In this document: positions 35,459 through 44,900 of the stretch, piece after piece
Position numbering within the stretch: the stretch's first letter is position 1
How the letters are laid out: each line of letters starts with the position of its first letter
NCBI GenBank assembly: GCA_910584645.1
Contig: CAJUAU010000001.1
Location: forward strand, 62,001-126,000
Reading direction: 5' to 3'
Source of the DNA: an uncultured Eubacterium sp.
GTDB lineage: Bacteria; Bacillota; Clostridia; Lachnospirales; Lachnospiraceae
DNA length: 64,000 bases
The notes under the pieces: generated by a model
The model's input: only the letters and a program-made list of their open reading frames with translations
The model's database searches: none
Told to the model about the DNA's origin: nothing
Made by a program: the position numbers and the translations under genes

Positions 35459-35818
35459 ATGAAGACAATGCAATCATTTTTAATTTTTTTTTATATTTTA
35501 GATCAAAGTTATAATCAGTGTAAAAAAGATGATATAGGAGGATTTTTAGGAGTAATCTCCCCAGAATTATGGGAGGATGGGCAGCCTGTTGATAAAGCTA
35601 TATTTAACGATTGGCAGAAATTTAATAACCCTAAAACAGTAGATAAAACAAATATAATGGAAAGAATCTATAATTTTTTAGTGTATTATGAAAAAGAATT
35701 TGGATTTAATTTTTCTGAAACTAAGCAATGGTTAATAAGTATAGAAAATGAAGCAGTAGTAGAAGAAGCTTATAATAACACTCAATTAATGTATCAAAAG
35801 TTTCGGTATGATAACTAA
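35459..35818 (+). CDS. Probable immunity protein for tip 4
   Basis: The ATG at 35459 follows AATAGGAGACAAAATA and lies 11 nt after the tip 4 stop; an upstream in-frame ATG inside the tip is less likely. 119 residues: MKTMQSFLIFFYILDQSYNQ, DDIGGFLGVISPELWEDGQP, FLVYYEKEFGFNF. This is a compact helical protein with the SPELWEDG-type motif seen in small proteins next to polymorphic toxins. Intact and acidic. Its role is inferred from its place after the tip. Confidence 0.65.
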   Translation: MKTMQSFLIFFYILDQSYNQCKKDDIGGFLGVISPELWEDGQPVDKAIFNDWQKFNNPKTVDKTNIMERIYNFLVYYEKEFGFNFSETKQWLISIENEAVVEEAYNNTQLMYQKFRYDN

Positions 35819-35850
35819 TAAAAATACAATAGATGTGTCTTTTTTGGTGG

Positions 35851-37146
35851 ATGGCGGCATCCAGATATGAAGGTGAGATCTGGAAAGAGTTTACCGGGCA
35901 GGATTGTGTCTCCACCATGAGCATCTTTGAGCAGGCAGAAAAGGAAGGCACGGCGCTTGTCACGCTGACCAAAAAGAATTATAATGAAACCATATCCGGA
36001 GTGAGCGCAGACAGGGATACCCTGGCTGAGGTGGAACAGGGATATACGGTCATCCTGCCGGAAAAGGAGACGGTGCTGAATGACTGGAAGGGGACGGGAT
36101 ACCTGGTCCTGAACCCGGAGACCGGGGCGGGGGCCTACCGGATCAGCGGGGGCCTGTCCGGCGGCTCGACAAGCACGGCGGTGACCATAGCGGGTGTGTG
36201 CGCTGTGATCGTGCTCATCTGTCTGCTGGTGCTGCTGGCAGTGGGAATCGTAAACCTGCTGGCCTTTATGTATGCCGCCGCCCTGGGTCTGGCAGCCCAG
36301 GCAGTGTGCGCGCTCATGCTCCTGCTGATGCTGGAATCCTATGGAGGTCTTGCCATCCGCATCTCGAATCTTAAGGAAGCAGTCCGAAAGCAGGCGGCGG
36401 GAGATGCCTCCCAGGAAGAATATATACTGTGGGAGTTTCTGATGTCGGCGGCAGAGATTGCCGTGGCGGTGGGCCTGATGGCAGTCTTTGCCTATATCGA
36501 GGGAAGGCCGTCTAAGGGAGAAACCGAATCCGGAGGAGGAAAGGACCTGGGAAATGGAAGCGGAAGCGGAGATTCTGGCGGATCCGGAAATGGAAGTGGT
36601 GATTCGGGAGGATCCGGGACTGGCTCTGGAAGCGGTTCTGAAGGAAACGGGAGCGGAAATGGGGATTCGGGTGGATCTGGAAGTGGCTCTGGAGGAAAGG
36701 ATTCCGGAAGTGGTGATTCGGGAGGATCCGGCTCCGGAGGAGGAAAGGACCAGGGAAATGGAAGCGAAGATTCGGGTGGATCTGGGACTGGTTCAAGTGG
36801 AAGTGATACTGCATCAGCATTAGGAAAAAAGGCGTTAAAACATCCATTAAATCGTCATATGCCGTCTAAAGTTGCACAACAATTTGAGTATATGAGTGAG
36901 ATAGATATAAATAATTATTTAAAAGATGTGAGTTTCTTTAATAAATCATGGACGGAAGGACAAGTAGTAGAAGCACTTAATTATGGATATCAAGAGGCAA
37001 TTAATAAAGGAGTAAGTACTGGAAAATATAGTTTTATTTATGGTGGAGAAAAGGTAACAGTATATTTGAATGAGGGCGCGTTTAGCACTGGATATGGGCA
37101 TAATGTATGTACATATGAAGATATAGTAGGTTCGAAAGGAAGGTAA
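35851..37146 (+). CDS. 5'-truncated core copy B with its own toxin tip 5 (silent cassette)
   Basis: 35849-36687 repeats the main toxin gene from MAASRYEGEIWKEF through the membrane segments and linker at nearly 100% DNA identity. The frame is open from 35833 but has no convincing ribosome site, signal peptide or transglutaminase-like domain, so it is unlikely to act alone. After the linker comes an AT-rich tip: HPLNRHMPSKVAQQFEYMS, FFNKSWTEGQVVEALNYGYQ, KYSFIYGGEKVTVYLNEGAF, STGYGHNVCTYEDI. It is unrelated to tip 1. One crossover within the 850-bp identity would place this tip and its immunity gene behind the full core. Tip activity not identified. Confidence 0.85.
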   Translation: MAASRYEGEIWKEFTGQDCVSTMSIFEQAEKEGTALVTLTKKNYNETISGVSADRDTLAEVEQGYTVILPEKETVLNDWKGTGYLVLNPETGAGAYRISGGLSGGSTSTAVTIAGVCAVIVLICLLVLLAVGIVNLLAFMYAAALGLAAQAVCALMLLLMLESYGGLAIRISNLKEAVRKQAAGDASQEEYILWEFLMSAAEIAVAVGLMAVFAYIEGRPSKGETESGGGKDLGNGSGSGDSGGSGNGSGDSGGSGTGSGSGSEGNGSGNGDSGGSGSGSGGKDSGSGDSGGSGSGGGKDQGNGSEDSGGSGTGSSGSDTASALGKKALKHPLNRHMPSKVAQQFEYMSEIDINNYLKDVSFFNKSWTEGQVVEALNYGYQEAINKGVSTGKYSFIYGGEKVTVYLNEGAFSTGYGHNVCTYEDIVGSKGR

Positions 37147-37616
37147 TGATGATATCAATAAAATGGATAATTACAGATGATTTATCAAGCGTTAGTGTAG
37201 AAGAGTTTGAAAATGAATGGAATGGAATCATTGAAGGATACTTTGAATTAATTGTTAATGAACAAAGAGTAGGTTTCTGTCCTAATAGAGAAATAAAAAA
37301 AGGGGAAGATGGGTTGGAAGATATTATGTTTTGGTTAATTGAATTTAATAGAGGATTAAAAGAGGTAAAAAAGGGTGAAGTATATGAGATGAGATTACTT
37401 ACGAGAAATTTGTATAAGTTAATATTGAAAAAGGGTGAAAAAGTAGAATTACAATATGCTAAAGAAGATACAAATCAAATAGATTGGAAAGAAGAAGTAG
37501 AAATGCAAGAATTTGAACAAGAAATTTTTCGAAACATAGAAAAATTCAAGAACGAAATACAGTGTATTAATCCGAATTTGTTAAATTCAAAATGGATTAA
37601 AAAATTAGAATATTAA
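37146..37616 (+). CDS. Probable immunity protein for tip 5
   Basis: 156 residues. Its ATG overlaps the tip 5 stop (TAATG), with GAAAGGAAGG just upstream, so the two are coupled. MISIKWIITDDLSSVSVEEF, IIEGYFELIVNEQRVGFCP, EDIMFWLIEFNRGLKEVKKG and a charged C-terminal helix (EEVEMQEFEQEIFRNIEKF) describe an alpha/beta protein. It is about as AT-rich as the tip. No family recognised; intact. Confidence 0.7.
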   Translation: MMISIKWIITDDLSSVSVEEFENEWNGIIEGYFELIVNEQRVGFCPNREIKKGEDGLEDIMFWLIEFNRGLKEVKKGEVYEMRLLTRNLYKLILKKGEKVELQYAKEDTNQIDWKEEVEMQEFEQEIFRNIEKFKNEIQCINPNLLNSKWIKKLEY

Positions 37617-37620
37617 TTTT

Positions 37621-37836
37621 ACCGGGGCCCTGGATGAGCTTCTGGAGAGCGGGAGATTGGAAGAAGAGGCCCAGGGAATGTATGCCGTACGCAAAAAGAT
37701 CCGGGAGGAGAACCTCTCCTATCTGCCCCTGTCCCTGCCCTATCCGGCAGAACATGTCCGGACCTTTGAAAAGCCGGCAGAAGAGAACTGTGACCGAATC
37801 ACCATCAGGCTGGGGACCGTTCCCTCGGCACCTATA
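37621..37836 (+). pseudogene. Core fragment C (from the middle of the toxin gene)
   Basis: Matches 29574-29790 of the main toxin gene (ALDELLESGRLEEEAQGMY... CDRITIRL) with a few substitutions and loss of one G near the end, which shifts the frame. It begins 5 nt after the stop of the tip 5 immunity gene and ends in unrelated AT-rich sequence. Confidence 0.85.
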
Positions 37837-37857
37837 TTTTTTCAGGAGGTAACTAAT

Positions 37858-37953
37858 ATGCTATTAGATATTACAGCTCCAATTATACCCTTTAAGGGAT
37901 TTGGAGAAATAAAATTATATAGTACAAGAATGCTGATGTATTTTATCAGCTAA
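37858..37953 (+). pseudogene. Truncated immunity gene start
   Basis: ATG with CAGGAGGTAACTAAT upstream encodes MLLDITAPIIPFKGFGEIKL and then stops after 31 residues. The start LDITAPI.PFKG resembles the N-terminus of a small immunity protein family; the rest has been lost, probably with the IS insertion that follows. Confidence 0.45.
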
Positions 37954-37984
37954 AACAACAGAAATTAATTGGGTAATTCCGGCA

Positions 37985-38870
37985 AGGATTAAATCAGAAT
38001 GAAAAGTTTTGTCGCAGACTCATTGATTTTCGGGCATGAGAATTTATAACAGGTCACATCGCTTCTGAGTTTTGATGTGCCTTCTGCCCTCATTTGCAGC
38101 GAGGGGTCATTGGGGCAACGGGGAATTCTGTTTTGATCTGTGTAGGCCATTTTCATCGGTGCCAAAGGGATTTCCATCAAGAAGTTCTTTATAAAGAACT
38201 ACGGAGTCAAAAGTTGCATCGCCAAGAAAGATTTTTGGTTAATCAAAGGATGTGCTTTGAAAAAATCGTAGAGTGTCGGGAAGAGCAGTTTTGTATCGTG
38301 AACAGGTTTGTCTTCTTTAGGAGAATCCGTTCTCTTATTGGGGATAATTTCCGGATGGGCATCCAAGAAAGATTTATTATAAAGATTGAGATGACGGACA
38401 ATGCCAAGCCCATTAGTTACAATACCAATCTTGTAAACATAGCAGAAATGTCCATCCACGTAGAGCTGCTTAATATCCTTATTTGCAGAAGCGTGTGAAG
38501 GCATGGAAGCATAGGCGGCTTTATAGGGGTTATAGTCCGAATCGAAGTTCATAACTTTTGCATATGCTTTTAACTGTCTGATGATGCGGTTTGCATACTT
38601 GGGGTTATTTTCAATAACGAATGCCTCAATACCGGAAGAATCGAAAATGGTCATATCTGCTTTTGCAGAATCAATGGCCTGACAGATTGGTTCCGTGAGA
38701 TCAACAAGATTTTCAAAAACTGATTGCAAGTCCGGCGGAAAGTCCTACTTAAAACGGGCGATTTTAGAAGCATTATGAACTTTGGAAAAAACGCCGAACA
38801 AACCATCTAAAATGGGTGGTTTTGAGGCCTTGCTACATACCTCCACGTGTTCTGTAATGTGTCAGTTTTA
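37985..38870 (-). mobile_element. Decayed DDE-type transposase gene
   Basis: On the minus strand an open stretch with one internal stop near 38754 reads KPPILDGLFGVFSKVHNASK, DLQSVFENLVDLTEPICQAI, MTIFDSSGIEAFV and YVDGHFCYVYKIGIVTN, and after frameshifts around 38190-38230 FLGDATFDSVVLYKELL and AYTDQNRIPRCPNDPSLQMR. These belong to a DDE transposase of the IS4/IS5/IS1182 broad group. No terminal repeats were recognised, and the N-terminal part is missing. Confidence 0.7.
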
Positions 38871-38984
38871 AAAGATTATTATTAGGGGGAAATTGGAAAA
38901 TAAAACGAGCGAGACGAGAGATACCAGTATTTTCATAATCTCATTTAGAGGCTTTTTTGTAAAGTAGAAAGGTGATTTAATAAT

Positions 38985-39278
38985 TATGCAAGTATTAAAT
39001 ATGTGTGGAGAAGAATATTATAGAGTCGATAAAGTGTATGAGTTTATTGCATTATGCAATGTAAGAAAAAATGTATCATTTGTATGGAATTCTTTGAAAT
39101 TTCAGGTAAACAAGTTGTCCCATCTGAATATTTACAAAGCATAGATAGCGCAGAATTATATGATAAAAACAATCAAAAAAAAATGAATGTAGAATTATGC
39201 AATAATTTTGTGAGGAGTTGTGTTGATAAATGCTATGATAAAATAAAAGGAATGTATTTCAGTGTTATTTTGGAATGA
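38985..39278 (+). pseudogene. Small frameshifted gene of unknown function
   Basis: ATG at 38985 after AGGTGATTTAATAATT encodes MQVLNMCGEEYYRVDKVYEF, and a second frame from about 39054 continues CIICMEFFEISGKQVVPSEY... SCVDKCYDKIKGMYFSV to 39278. The two halves make sense as one protein of about 97 residues with one frameshift. It may be a broken immunity gene; no relative is recognised. Confidence 0.35.
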
Positions 39279-39493
39279 ATAAAATATATTATGGTTATGC
39301 TTTAAGGTATTTAATGATGATAAAAAGGATATTTCATATCATTTTGAAGAGTGATATAAAGTGAAAATTTTGCATGCATTCGAGTATTCTAAAGATAGAG
39401 ATTCTAAAGAACTTACTTTTACACAGATTCCATATTTTATGCAGGATATTATTAGACGCTGTAAATAATAACTATTTATGGCGGAAATGGAAG

Positions 39494-39654
39494 AGGCAGT
39501 CTGTGACCAGGTGACGGAAGAAAACGTATACACCAATACTGTTATTAAGATGTTTCTAAAAAAACACAAATTAATGTATGTAGAAAGTCTTAGGGTTTTA
39601 AAGGTTGGAAAAAAACACACAAAAGCATTTTATCTAAAATCAGCAAATAAATAA
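39494..39654 (+). pseudogene. Core fragment D joined to a toxin-tip tail
   Basis: 39494-39540 matches 30121-30167 of the toxin core (AVCDQVTEENVYTN). It then joins, in an open frame, MFLKKHKLMYVESLRVLKVG and AFYLKSANK with a stop at 39652-39654. The tail part recurs, frameshifted, at 31836-31925. It is the 3' remnant of one more cassette whose linker and most of the tip have been lost. Confidence 0.65.
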
Positions 39655-39676
39655 ACTGTAGTAGAGGAGGCAATAA

Positions 39677-40171
39677 ATGTTTAAAATAAATTACAGAATT
39701 GTACATAGTAGATATGATGATTTTATAGGTCAACATGGTTTCTTTCAAATAATATGTAATGGTAACAAATATGGTGAAATGTATTCTGAAGAGATAGAAG
39801 CAATAATGGATAAAGTTTCGTTATATGATTGGTTTGAAAGGTTGGCTAGAGTTATTAATATTCTGAATATAAAAGAGTATGTTGTACTTAGTGATGTAGA
39901 ATCATATAATACTTGGATTGAGTTTTTAAAAAAGAACGAGGAGGTATTAGTAAGTATTGTAAAAGCAAAAAAGGATCAGGGATCTCATGACATAGAATAT
40001 ATTTTAAAAGCTCCCCAAGTTGGAGAATGGGGAAATCAAGTAGTTAGTTTCGAACAATTTAGAAAAGAAGTTTTGGAAAAGGGAACAGAGTATATCGGGA
40101 AAATTTTGGGGGATAATCCAAAAAATGTTTTAATAAATGATTTAGTACAAAAGTTTAAAGAAATTAAGTGA
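39677..40171 (+). CDS. Probable immunity protein (Imm42-like as recalled)
   Basis: 164 residues, ATG after AGTAGAGGAGGCAATAA. MFKINYRIVHSRYDDFIGQH, GFFQIICNGNKYGEMYSEE, VSLYDWFERLARVINILN, YVVLSDVESYNTWIEF and SHDIEYILKAPQVGEWGNQV are motifs I associate with a widespread immunity family of polymorphic-toxin loci (Imm42-type; from memory, unverified). It lies 22 nt after the tail remnant of its probable toxin, which is otherwise gone. An orphan immunity gene kept after loss of its toxin could protect against sibling strains that still carry it. Confidence 0.65.
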   Translation: MFKINYRIVHSRYDDFIGQHGFFQIICNGNKYGEMYSEEIEAIMDKVSLYDWFERLARVINILNIKEYVVLSDVESYNTWIEFLKKNEEVLVSIVKAKKDQGSHDIEYILKAPQVGEWGNQVVSFEQFRKEVLEKGTEYIGKILGDNPKNVLINDLVQKFKEIK

Positions 40172-40264
40172 CAATCAGTATATCTATGTTAGTTTTGATC
40201 CTGGAATCCTACGGAGATTGATTTATACATTGCCATACACGCCATAACTTTCTATACTGATAAT

Positions 40265-40640
40265 AACGGCGGAGATCGTTTCACTTCTGGGCCTGCAGTC
40301 GGTCTTCTTCAGCATGGCCTTCTCCGGGTAAGTTATATCCCTGACAGAGACCAGCGTGAATTGCGGGAGTCAGTATGCTATCGTAAGAGCATTACTAGCG
40401 AACGGAGCAGGGAGCTGAACCGTCTCCAAAAGATGCTGGAAGGAGCAAATATAAAGCTTTCCGGTACAGTGCGGGACATAAATGGCAAGAGTGCCCGCCA
40501 TCTTTTGGAATATCTTATCACACGAGAGGCTTTTATGAATCAAAATATGTCGAGATGTACGAGCAGAAAGTCACTGCCACAATTTCAAAAGCCGGCAATG
40601 AGCAGATTATAGACGACTTTAGTCGTGTTTCCTACTAATA
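40265..40640 (+). mobile_element. IS110-family transposase fragment
   Basis: GLLQHGLLRVSYIPDRDQRELRE-type sequence (about 40297-40365), SERSRELNRLQKMLEGANIK and KSARHLLEYL correspond to the central part of IS110-family DEDD transposases. Past about 40530 a second frame (YEQKVTATISKAGNEQII) is joined, so it is a rearranged stump without ends. It marks the right border of the cassette array. A short piece at 40199-40215 resembles the core gene near 30937 and may be one more junction. Confidence 0.6.
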
Positions 40641-40672
40641 TACTTCGGGGTTGGGAGAGTTTGATATGATTT

Positions 40673-40960
40673 TCATAGTCTTTTGTTTTTTTTGTTTGCC
40701 ATTGGGATAGAATTTAATTTTTCGTGTAATATATCAGTAAAAGTTCTTTTATAAATATTATCTATACGGAAGTTTGAAGAATAGTACTTTTTTTGTATTG
40801 CCTCTAATTGTTTTACTTGCTCTTTAAGTTCACAAATAAAATTATTAAATTCTTCATCAGTATAAATCTTATTTGCATTAATAATAAGATCTTTTCGAAA
40901 TGACATATCTAAAACATTTTTATTATTATTTCTTTTTTTACTATAATTTTTCTTTTTCAT
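40673..40960 (-). CDS. Small lysine-rich hypothetical protein
   Basis: 95 residues, AT-rich. Basic ends (KKKNYSKKRNNNKNV and MANKKNKRL) flank a helical middle (EEFNNFICELKEQVKQLEAIQ). It starts 15 nt after the stop of the gene upstream and is probably co-transcribed with it. No family is recognised. It may be a small partner of the membrane protein; no function is claimed. Confidence 0.5.
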   Translation of the reverse strand: MKKKNYSKKRNNNKNVLDMSFRKDLIINANKIYTDEEFNNFICELKEQVKQLEAIQKKYYSSNFRIDNIYKRTFTDILHEKLNSIPMANKKNKRL

Positions 40961-40975
40961 AATATCACCATTGCC

Positions 40976-41872
40976 TTATTTGGGTTTAACAATCAATGCT
41001 TTTTCTAGTTTGTGTAACAGTAACATAAGATATGAATACGGAACAAAATATTTTGAAGCTAATTCTAAAGCTTCTTTTTCAGTTTTAGCTAGCATCGTAT
41101 CATTTAAACAAACTATTTCCAATAAACCTATCATTTTTTCATCATCACATATTACTGGTATTGCTATATATTGATTATACTTTTTTCTATTCTTTTCTCT
41201 ACTTTGTTTAGATGAATATGAAAAAACATCATTAATTTTATCTCGTCCAATAATAATATCGATATCAGATTTGCCAGTCCTAAATAAATCTACATCATGA
41301 TAGTTTCTATAATCATCATTATCAATACGTCTTTTTTTGTTATATATTGATGGTTTATGCATATTTTGATTAGCAAAACCATTCATACATATCTCTATTT
41401 CTGGCTTCTTGTCTTCTATTAATCTAACATATGCAACAGCAAAATTTTTGTTTCCTCCGCTTAATTCTCCTAATAAATTATATAATTGAGAACAAGTTAG
41501 CATACATGCTTTATCAAAATTCCATATTTTTAATTCTAAAACACCATTTTCATGTATATTGTGAATAGCAGAATTAACATCATTGGATGTTTGCTTGCAA
41601 ATATTATCTATCCCCATTATTATTTCTTCATAAGCATTAATTCTATCTTCTAAAATTCCTTTAACTTTTCTTTCATTAACTTCATTGGAACTATAAAATA
41701 TTAAAAGTAAAATGTAAATAAATATAAATAATAATGCTAAACTTATTTTTATCCAAAAAAAAGTAGTGATATCTTCCCAACTTCCTAGTGAAGAAAATAA
41801 TGCTCCTATTACCAAACTAGGAAGCGCTAATAATATATTTTTCACTTGTGGTTTGTTAAAAAAGTTTTTCAT
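40976..41872 (-). CDS. Membrane protein with C-terminal GAF-like domain
   Basis: 298 residues after TTAGGAGAATTAAGAAC. Two N-terminal membrane helices (about 12-32 and 40-60), a coiled segment (NERKVKGILEDRINAYEEII), then a domain that ends with YIAIPVICDDEKMIGLLEIV... ALELASKYFVPYSYLML, the order of strands and helices of a GAF sensor domain. Low GC, unlike the upstream genes, suggesting separate origin. It lies 63 nt after the large HD/ATPase gene on the same strand. It may sense or anchor signals for that system; this is inference. Confidence 0.6.
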   Translation of the reverse strand: MKNFFNKPQVKNILLALPSLVIGALFSSLGSWEDITTFFWIKISLALLFIFIYILLLIFYSSNEVNERKVKGILEDRINAYEEIIMGIDNICKQTSNDVNSAIHNIHENGVLELKIWNFDKACMLTCSQLYNLLGELSGGNKNFAVAYVRLIEDKKPEIEICMNGFANQNMHKPSIYNKKRRIDNDDYRNYHDVDLFRTGKSDIDIIIGRDKINDVFSYSSKQSREKNRKKYNQYIAIPVICDDEKMIGLLEIVCLNDTMLAKTEKEALELASKYFVPYSYLMLLLHKLEKALIVKPK

Positions 41873-41935
41873 GTTCTTAATTCTCCTAAGTAGTATAACT
41901 TAATTGTTGACTATATATTGCTAATATCTCCTGTT

Positions 41936-44900
41936 TCACCTTTTCAAAAGTTCCCAGACATACAATACCAGTTTTATATACTGTTCCCTAACTGCTTCTG
42001 GATTAAACTTTTCATTGTGGCTGCATCGGTACCGTTCTATATACTTTACAATGCTCTGATATGAGTAATTTTGTTTTGAAAATACCTCTTTATGAAGATG
42101 TTCCTTTACATCCGAATCCTCATCCATTTTAAGAAGCTCCCCAAGTTCCTTTGATGACAGGGGGAATATGATCGAACTATCAAACTGTTTTTCAAAACTG
42201 GTTCCCAGGCTGCCGATGAGTCTGGCCACCCGGATCTCTATATATTCCTCGATCCCGGGAAGGATCAGGCGGCTGCTTTTATCAACGTTAAGACGCTGCA
42301 GAATATACTTTTTCAGGCTGTCCTCAGATATTTTTACTGGCATTTCTGATCGGCTGTTTGTTTTGTACAGGATCAGTCTGTCGTTATATAATTGTTCCAG
42401 TACCTTGATCTCACATACCGCCAGATTTTGAAATCCATGTAGGATATCTTCTGCAATGCAGTATACATCCTCATCCGCCGTTTTTAATCGGAGGTCTGTA
42501 AAAAACCTGTGGCGCATGTCCATCAGCCAGACATGATCGGTCAGGAGGCGACCGATGTCGGCTTCCACCTCTTCCCCATTTAAATAATCCATATCCATTT
42601 TTGTAATATGGCGGAGAAGTGTATTTTCCCGGATATAACACTTTGTACCAATATTAGCTGGTGCAAATCTTTGTTTTAGAAGCAGGAAACGGTAATATTT
42701 TTTTACGTTTTGATAAAATGCATCACACCAGATTATTTTTTTGTATTCTTCCTCTAAAGAATCCTGGAGAAGAAGAGCCATACATGCTACATGGGTATCA
42801 CAGATTTTCCTTGATATAAGCGGGAGCTTTTCATGCAGGAACCGTTCCCGGTTAATTTCAATCAGGTCATCTACATGGTCGCTGAAAATGTAGATCTCTG
42901 TTTCCCAAAAATCAATGGAAAACATCTTGGTAAGAGGATGTGCATCTACAAGGATCTCATTTATATAGACCTTAAATTTTGGTTTTTTATTCCTTTCTGA
43001 AAGGGAGTTGTATCTTATAAGTATTTTATTTTTTGAATCCCAGCAGGAAAATCCATCTTCATCTTTATCCTTATTTGTCTGTTCCTTTACCTGGCTTATG
43101 CAATTATTCCTGATGTCAATAAAACACTTCCCAAAAACCTGCCTAAGGGACTGTCCTGGGAAATACTCCTGATCAAAGAAAATTGGTATCCCAAAACGGC
43201 CGCGGATTTCTCTAAGGGCACTCTTGATCTGGGTTCGATATATTTCTTTTTTATCACTAAAAAAATCAACCTTTTTATTCCAAAAACCCTTTTCCTGGAC
43301 TGCCTCCATCATTTGGCCTGAAATATGTATCTCAATTTCCGTCCCGTATCCAAATTTCTCATCCTCGGCATCTCTCACAAAATATGTGTCTATCTTTCCA
43401 CCCATTTGTGTAGAGTGAAATTTCATTTTTCGTAAGAGTTTTTCATCCATTGTCCGTGTCTTTAATTTGAATTCTTTTGCAAAATAGAAAATCGTCTGCA
43501 TCCCTATGCCAAAAGAACCTGTGGGTTTCCAGCATCCGGGCATTTCAGCAGCCTGGATATTACCTTTGTTATCGAGCATATTTCCTATATGCTGCATGCC
43601 CTGAAGATGGTCATAGGATATCCCGATTCCCCGGTCCCGTATCTTCAATATGATACCACCATCCTGATTGTCGGGATCGTCTTCACAGTAGATCTTTATT
43701 GGAGTCTGATTCATTTCCCGGGAGATATATTCGTATAAGTAGAGGGGATTTTCAAATTTCTCCATGTCTTCCCCGCTATTTAAAATATTTTTATACACTG
43801 CCCTTTTAACAGCGTCCATGGAGTTCTGAAGGATTTCACGGATAAAAGCTGTAAAAATATTACTGTAAAGCCCGGAGCCTTCGATGATCTCTGAAGCCCT
43901 TTTTGCTGTTATGTGGTAGCGCAGGTTCAACAATGCTGCATCGATGGATTCTCCATCGATGAGCAGCTTCTCATCATCAAATATGGCGCAGCTCCCACCG
44001 AGCCCCTCCGGGATGATCATAAACCAATTAACGCTGAGAAACTCCAGTTCTTTCCGAAGCATATCCAGCCAGGAACTCATTTCCTTAAAGGCCCGGACGG
44101 TAAGTTCCACACCTTTTTCTGCAATTTGTTTTTTTTCTGCTTCATCTATCTGATCGCAGAATATTTTCCATATATTATCTTCTGACAATAGTTTTTCTGC
44201 ATCTTTCGTGTTAAAGTTTGCGTGCACCACGATTTTCTCTGGTGTCACGAGAAAATCCCGCAATGCCCTGTGTTTCAGCTGGTGGGCAAAGGAGTTGTAG
44301 CTCGGATTTCCGGACACGGCCAGTTGGTACTGGTTAAACCGGTTGTTGTCGATATCCAGAAGATCTCCGATCCTCAGCAGTTCTGCGACAAAACGGGGAT
44401 GTGCGCGATCGACAAAGATTCCCTGTACGGTTTTTTCAAGTTTTCTGGTTACCTCTCCCAGCTCTTCCGTGTGCATACCAGCAATCTCTGCCACCAGGTA
44501 CCGCAGGCGGAGGGGAACGATACCTTCGTATTCCTTTTCTTCTGCTTCCCCAATAATTTTATCGTAAGACATCTGAGCATGGCTTGACCTGGAATACTCC
44601 TGTGTGATCAGCATAAAAGCCTGGGTAAAATATAAGGGCCACTCGTACCACTCGGAATGAAATATTTTTTTCAGGCTTTGGATGTTTTTATATTTTTCAA
44701 TATTGCTGTCTTCTTTTTCACTCCATTCTTCCGCATTTTTGTCATCCTTTATCTCTCCGGCATAGAGGAACAGCGGTTTCAGATAGCTCCAGGCAAGTCT
44801 GGTGTCATCATTTTCGCTGTTATACATGATCTCTGACTGGTTTTCAAATTCAATATCATCCAATGCTGCAAATTTACTAAGTAGTTCCTTTGCCGATACA

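Noticed and set aside
40976..41872. Similarity of the start MKNFFNK to the start of the toxin lipoprotein, as sign of common origin
   Set aside because: Only about seven residues agree, with different codons, and the rest of the proteins is unrelated; treated as chance.
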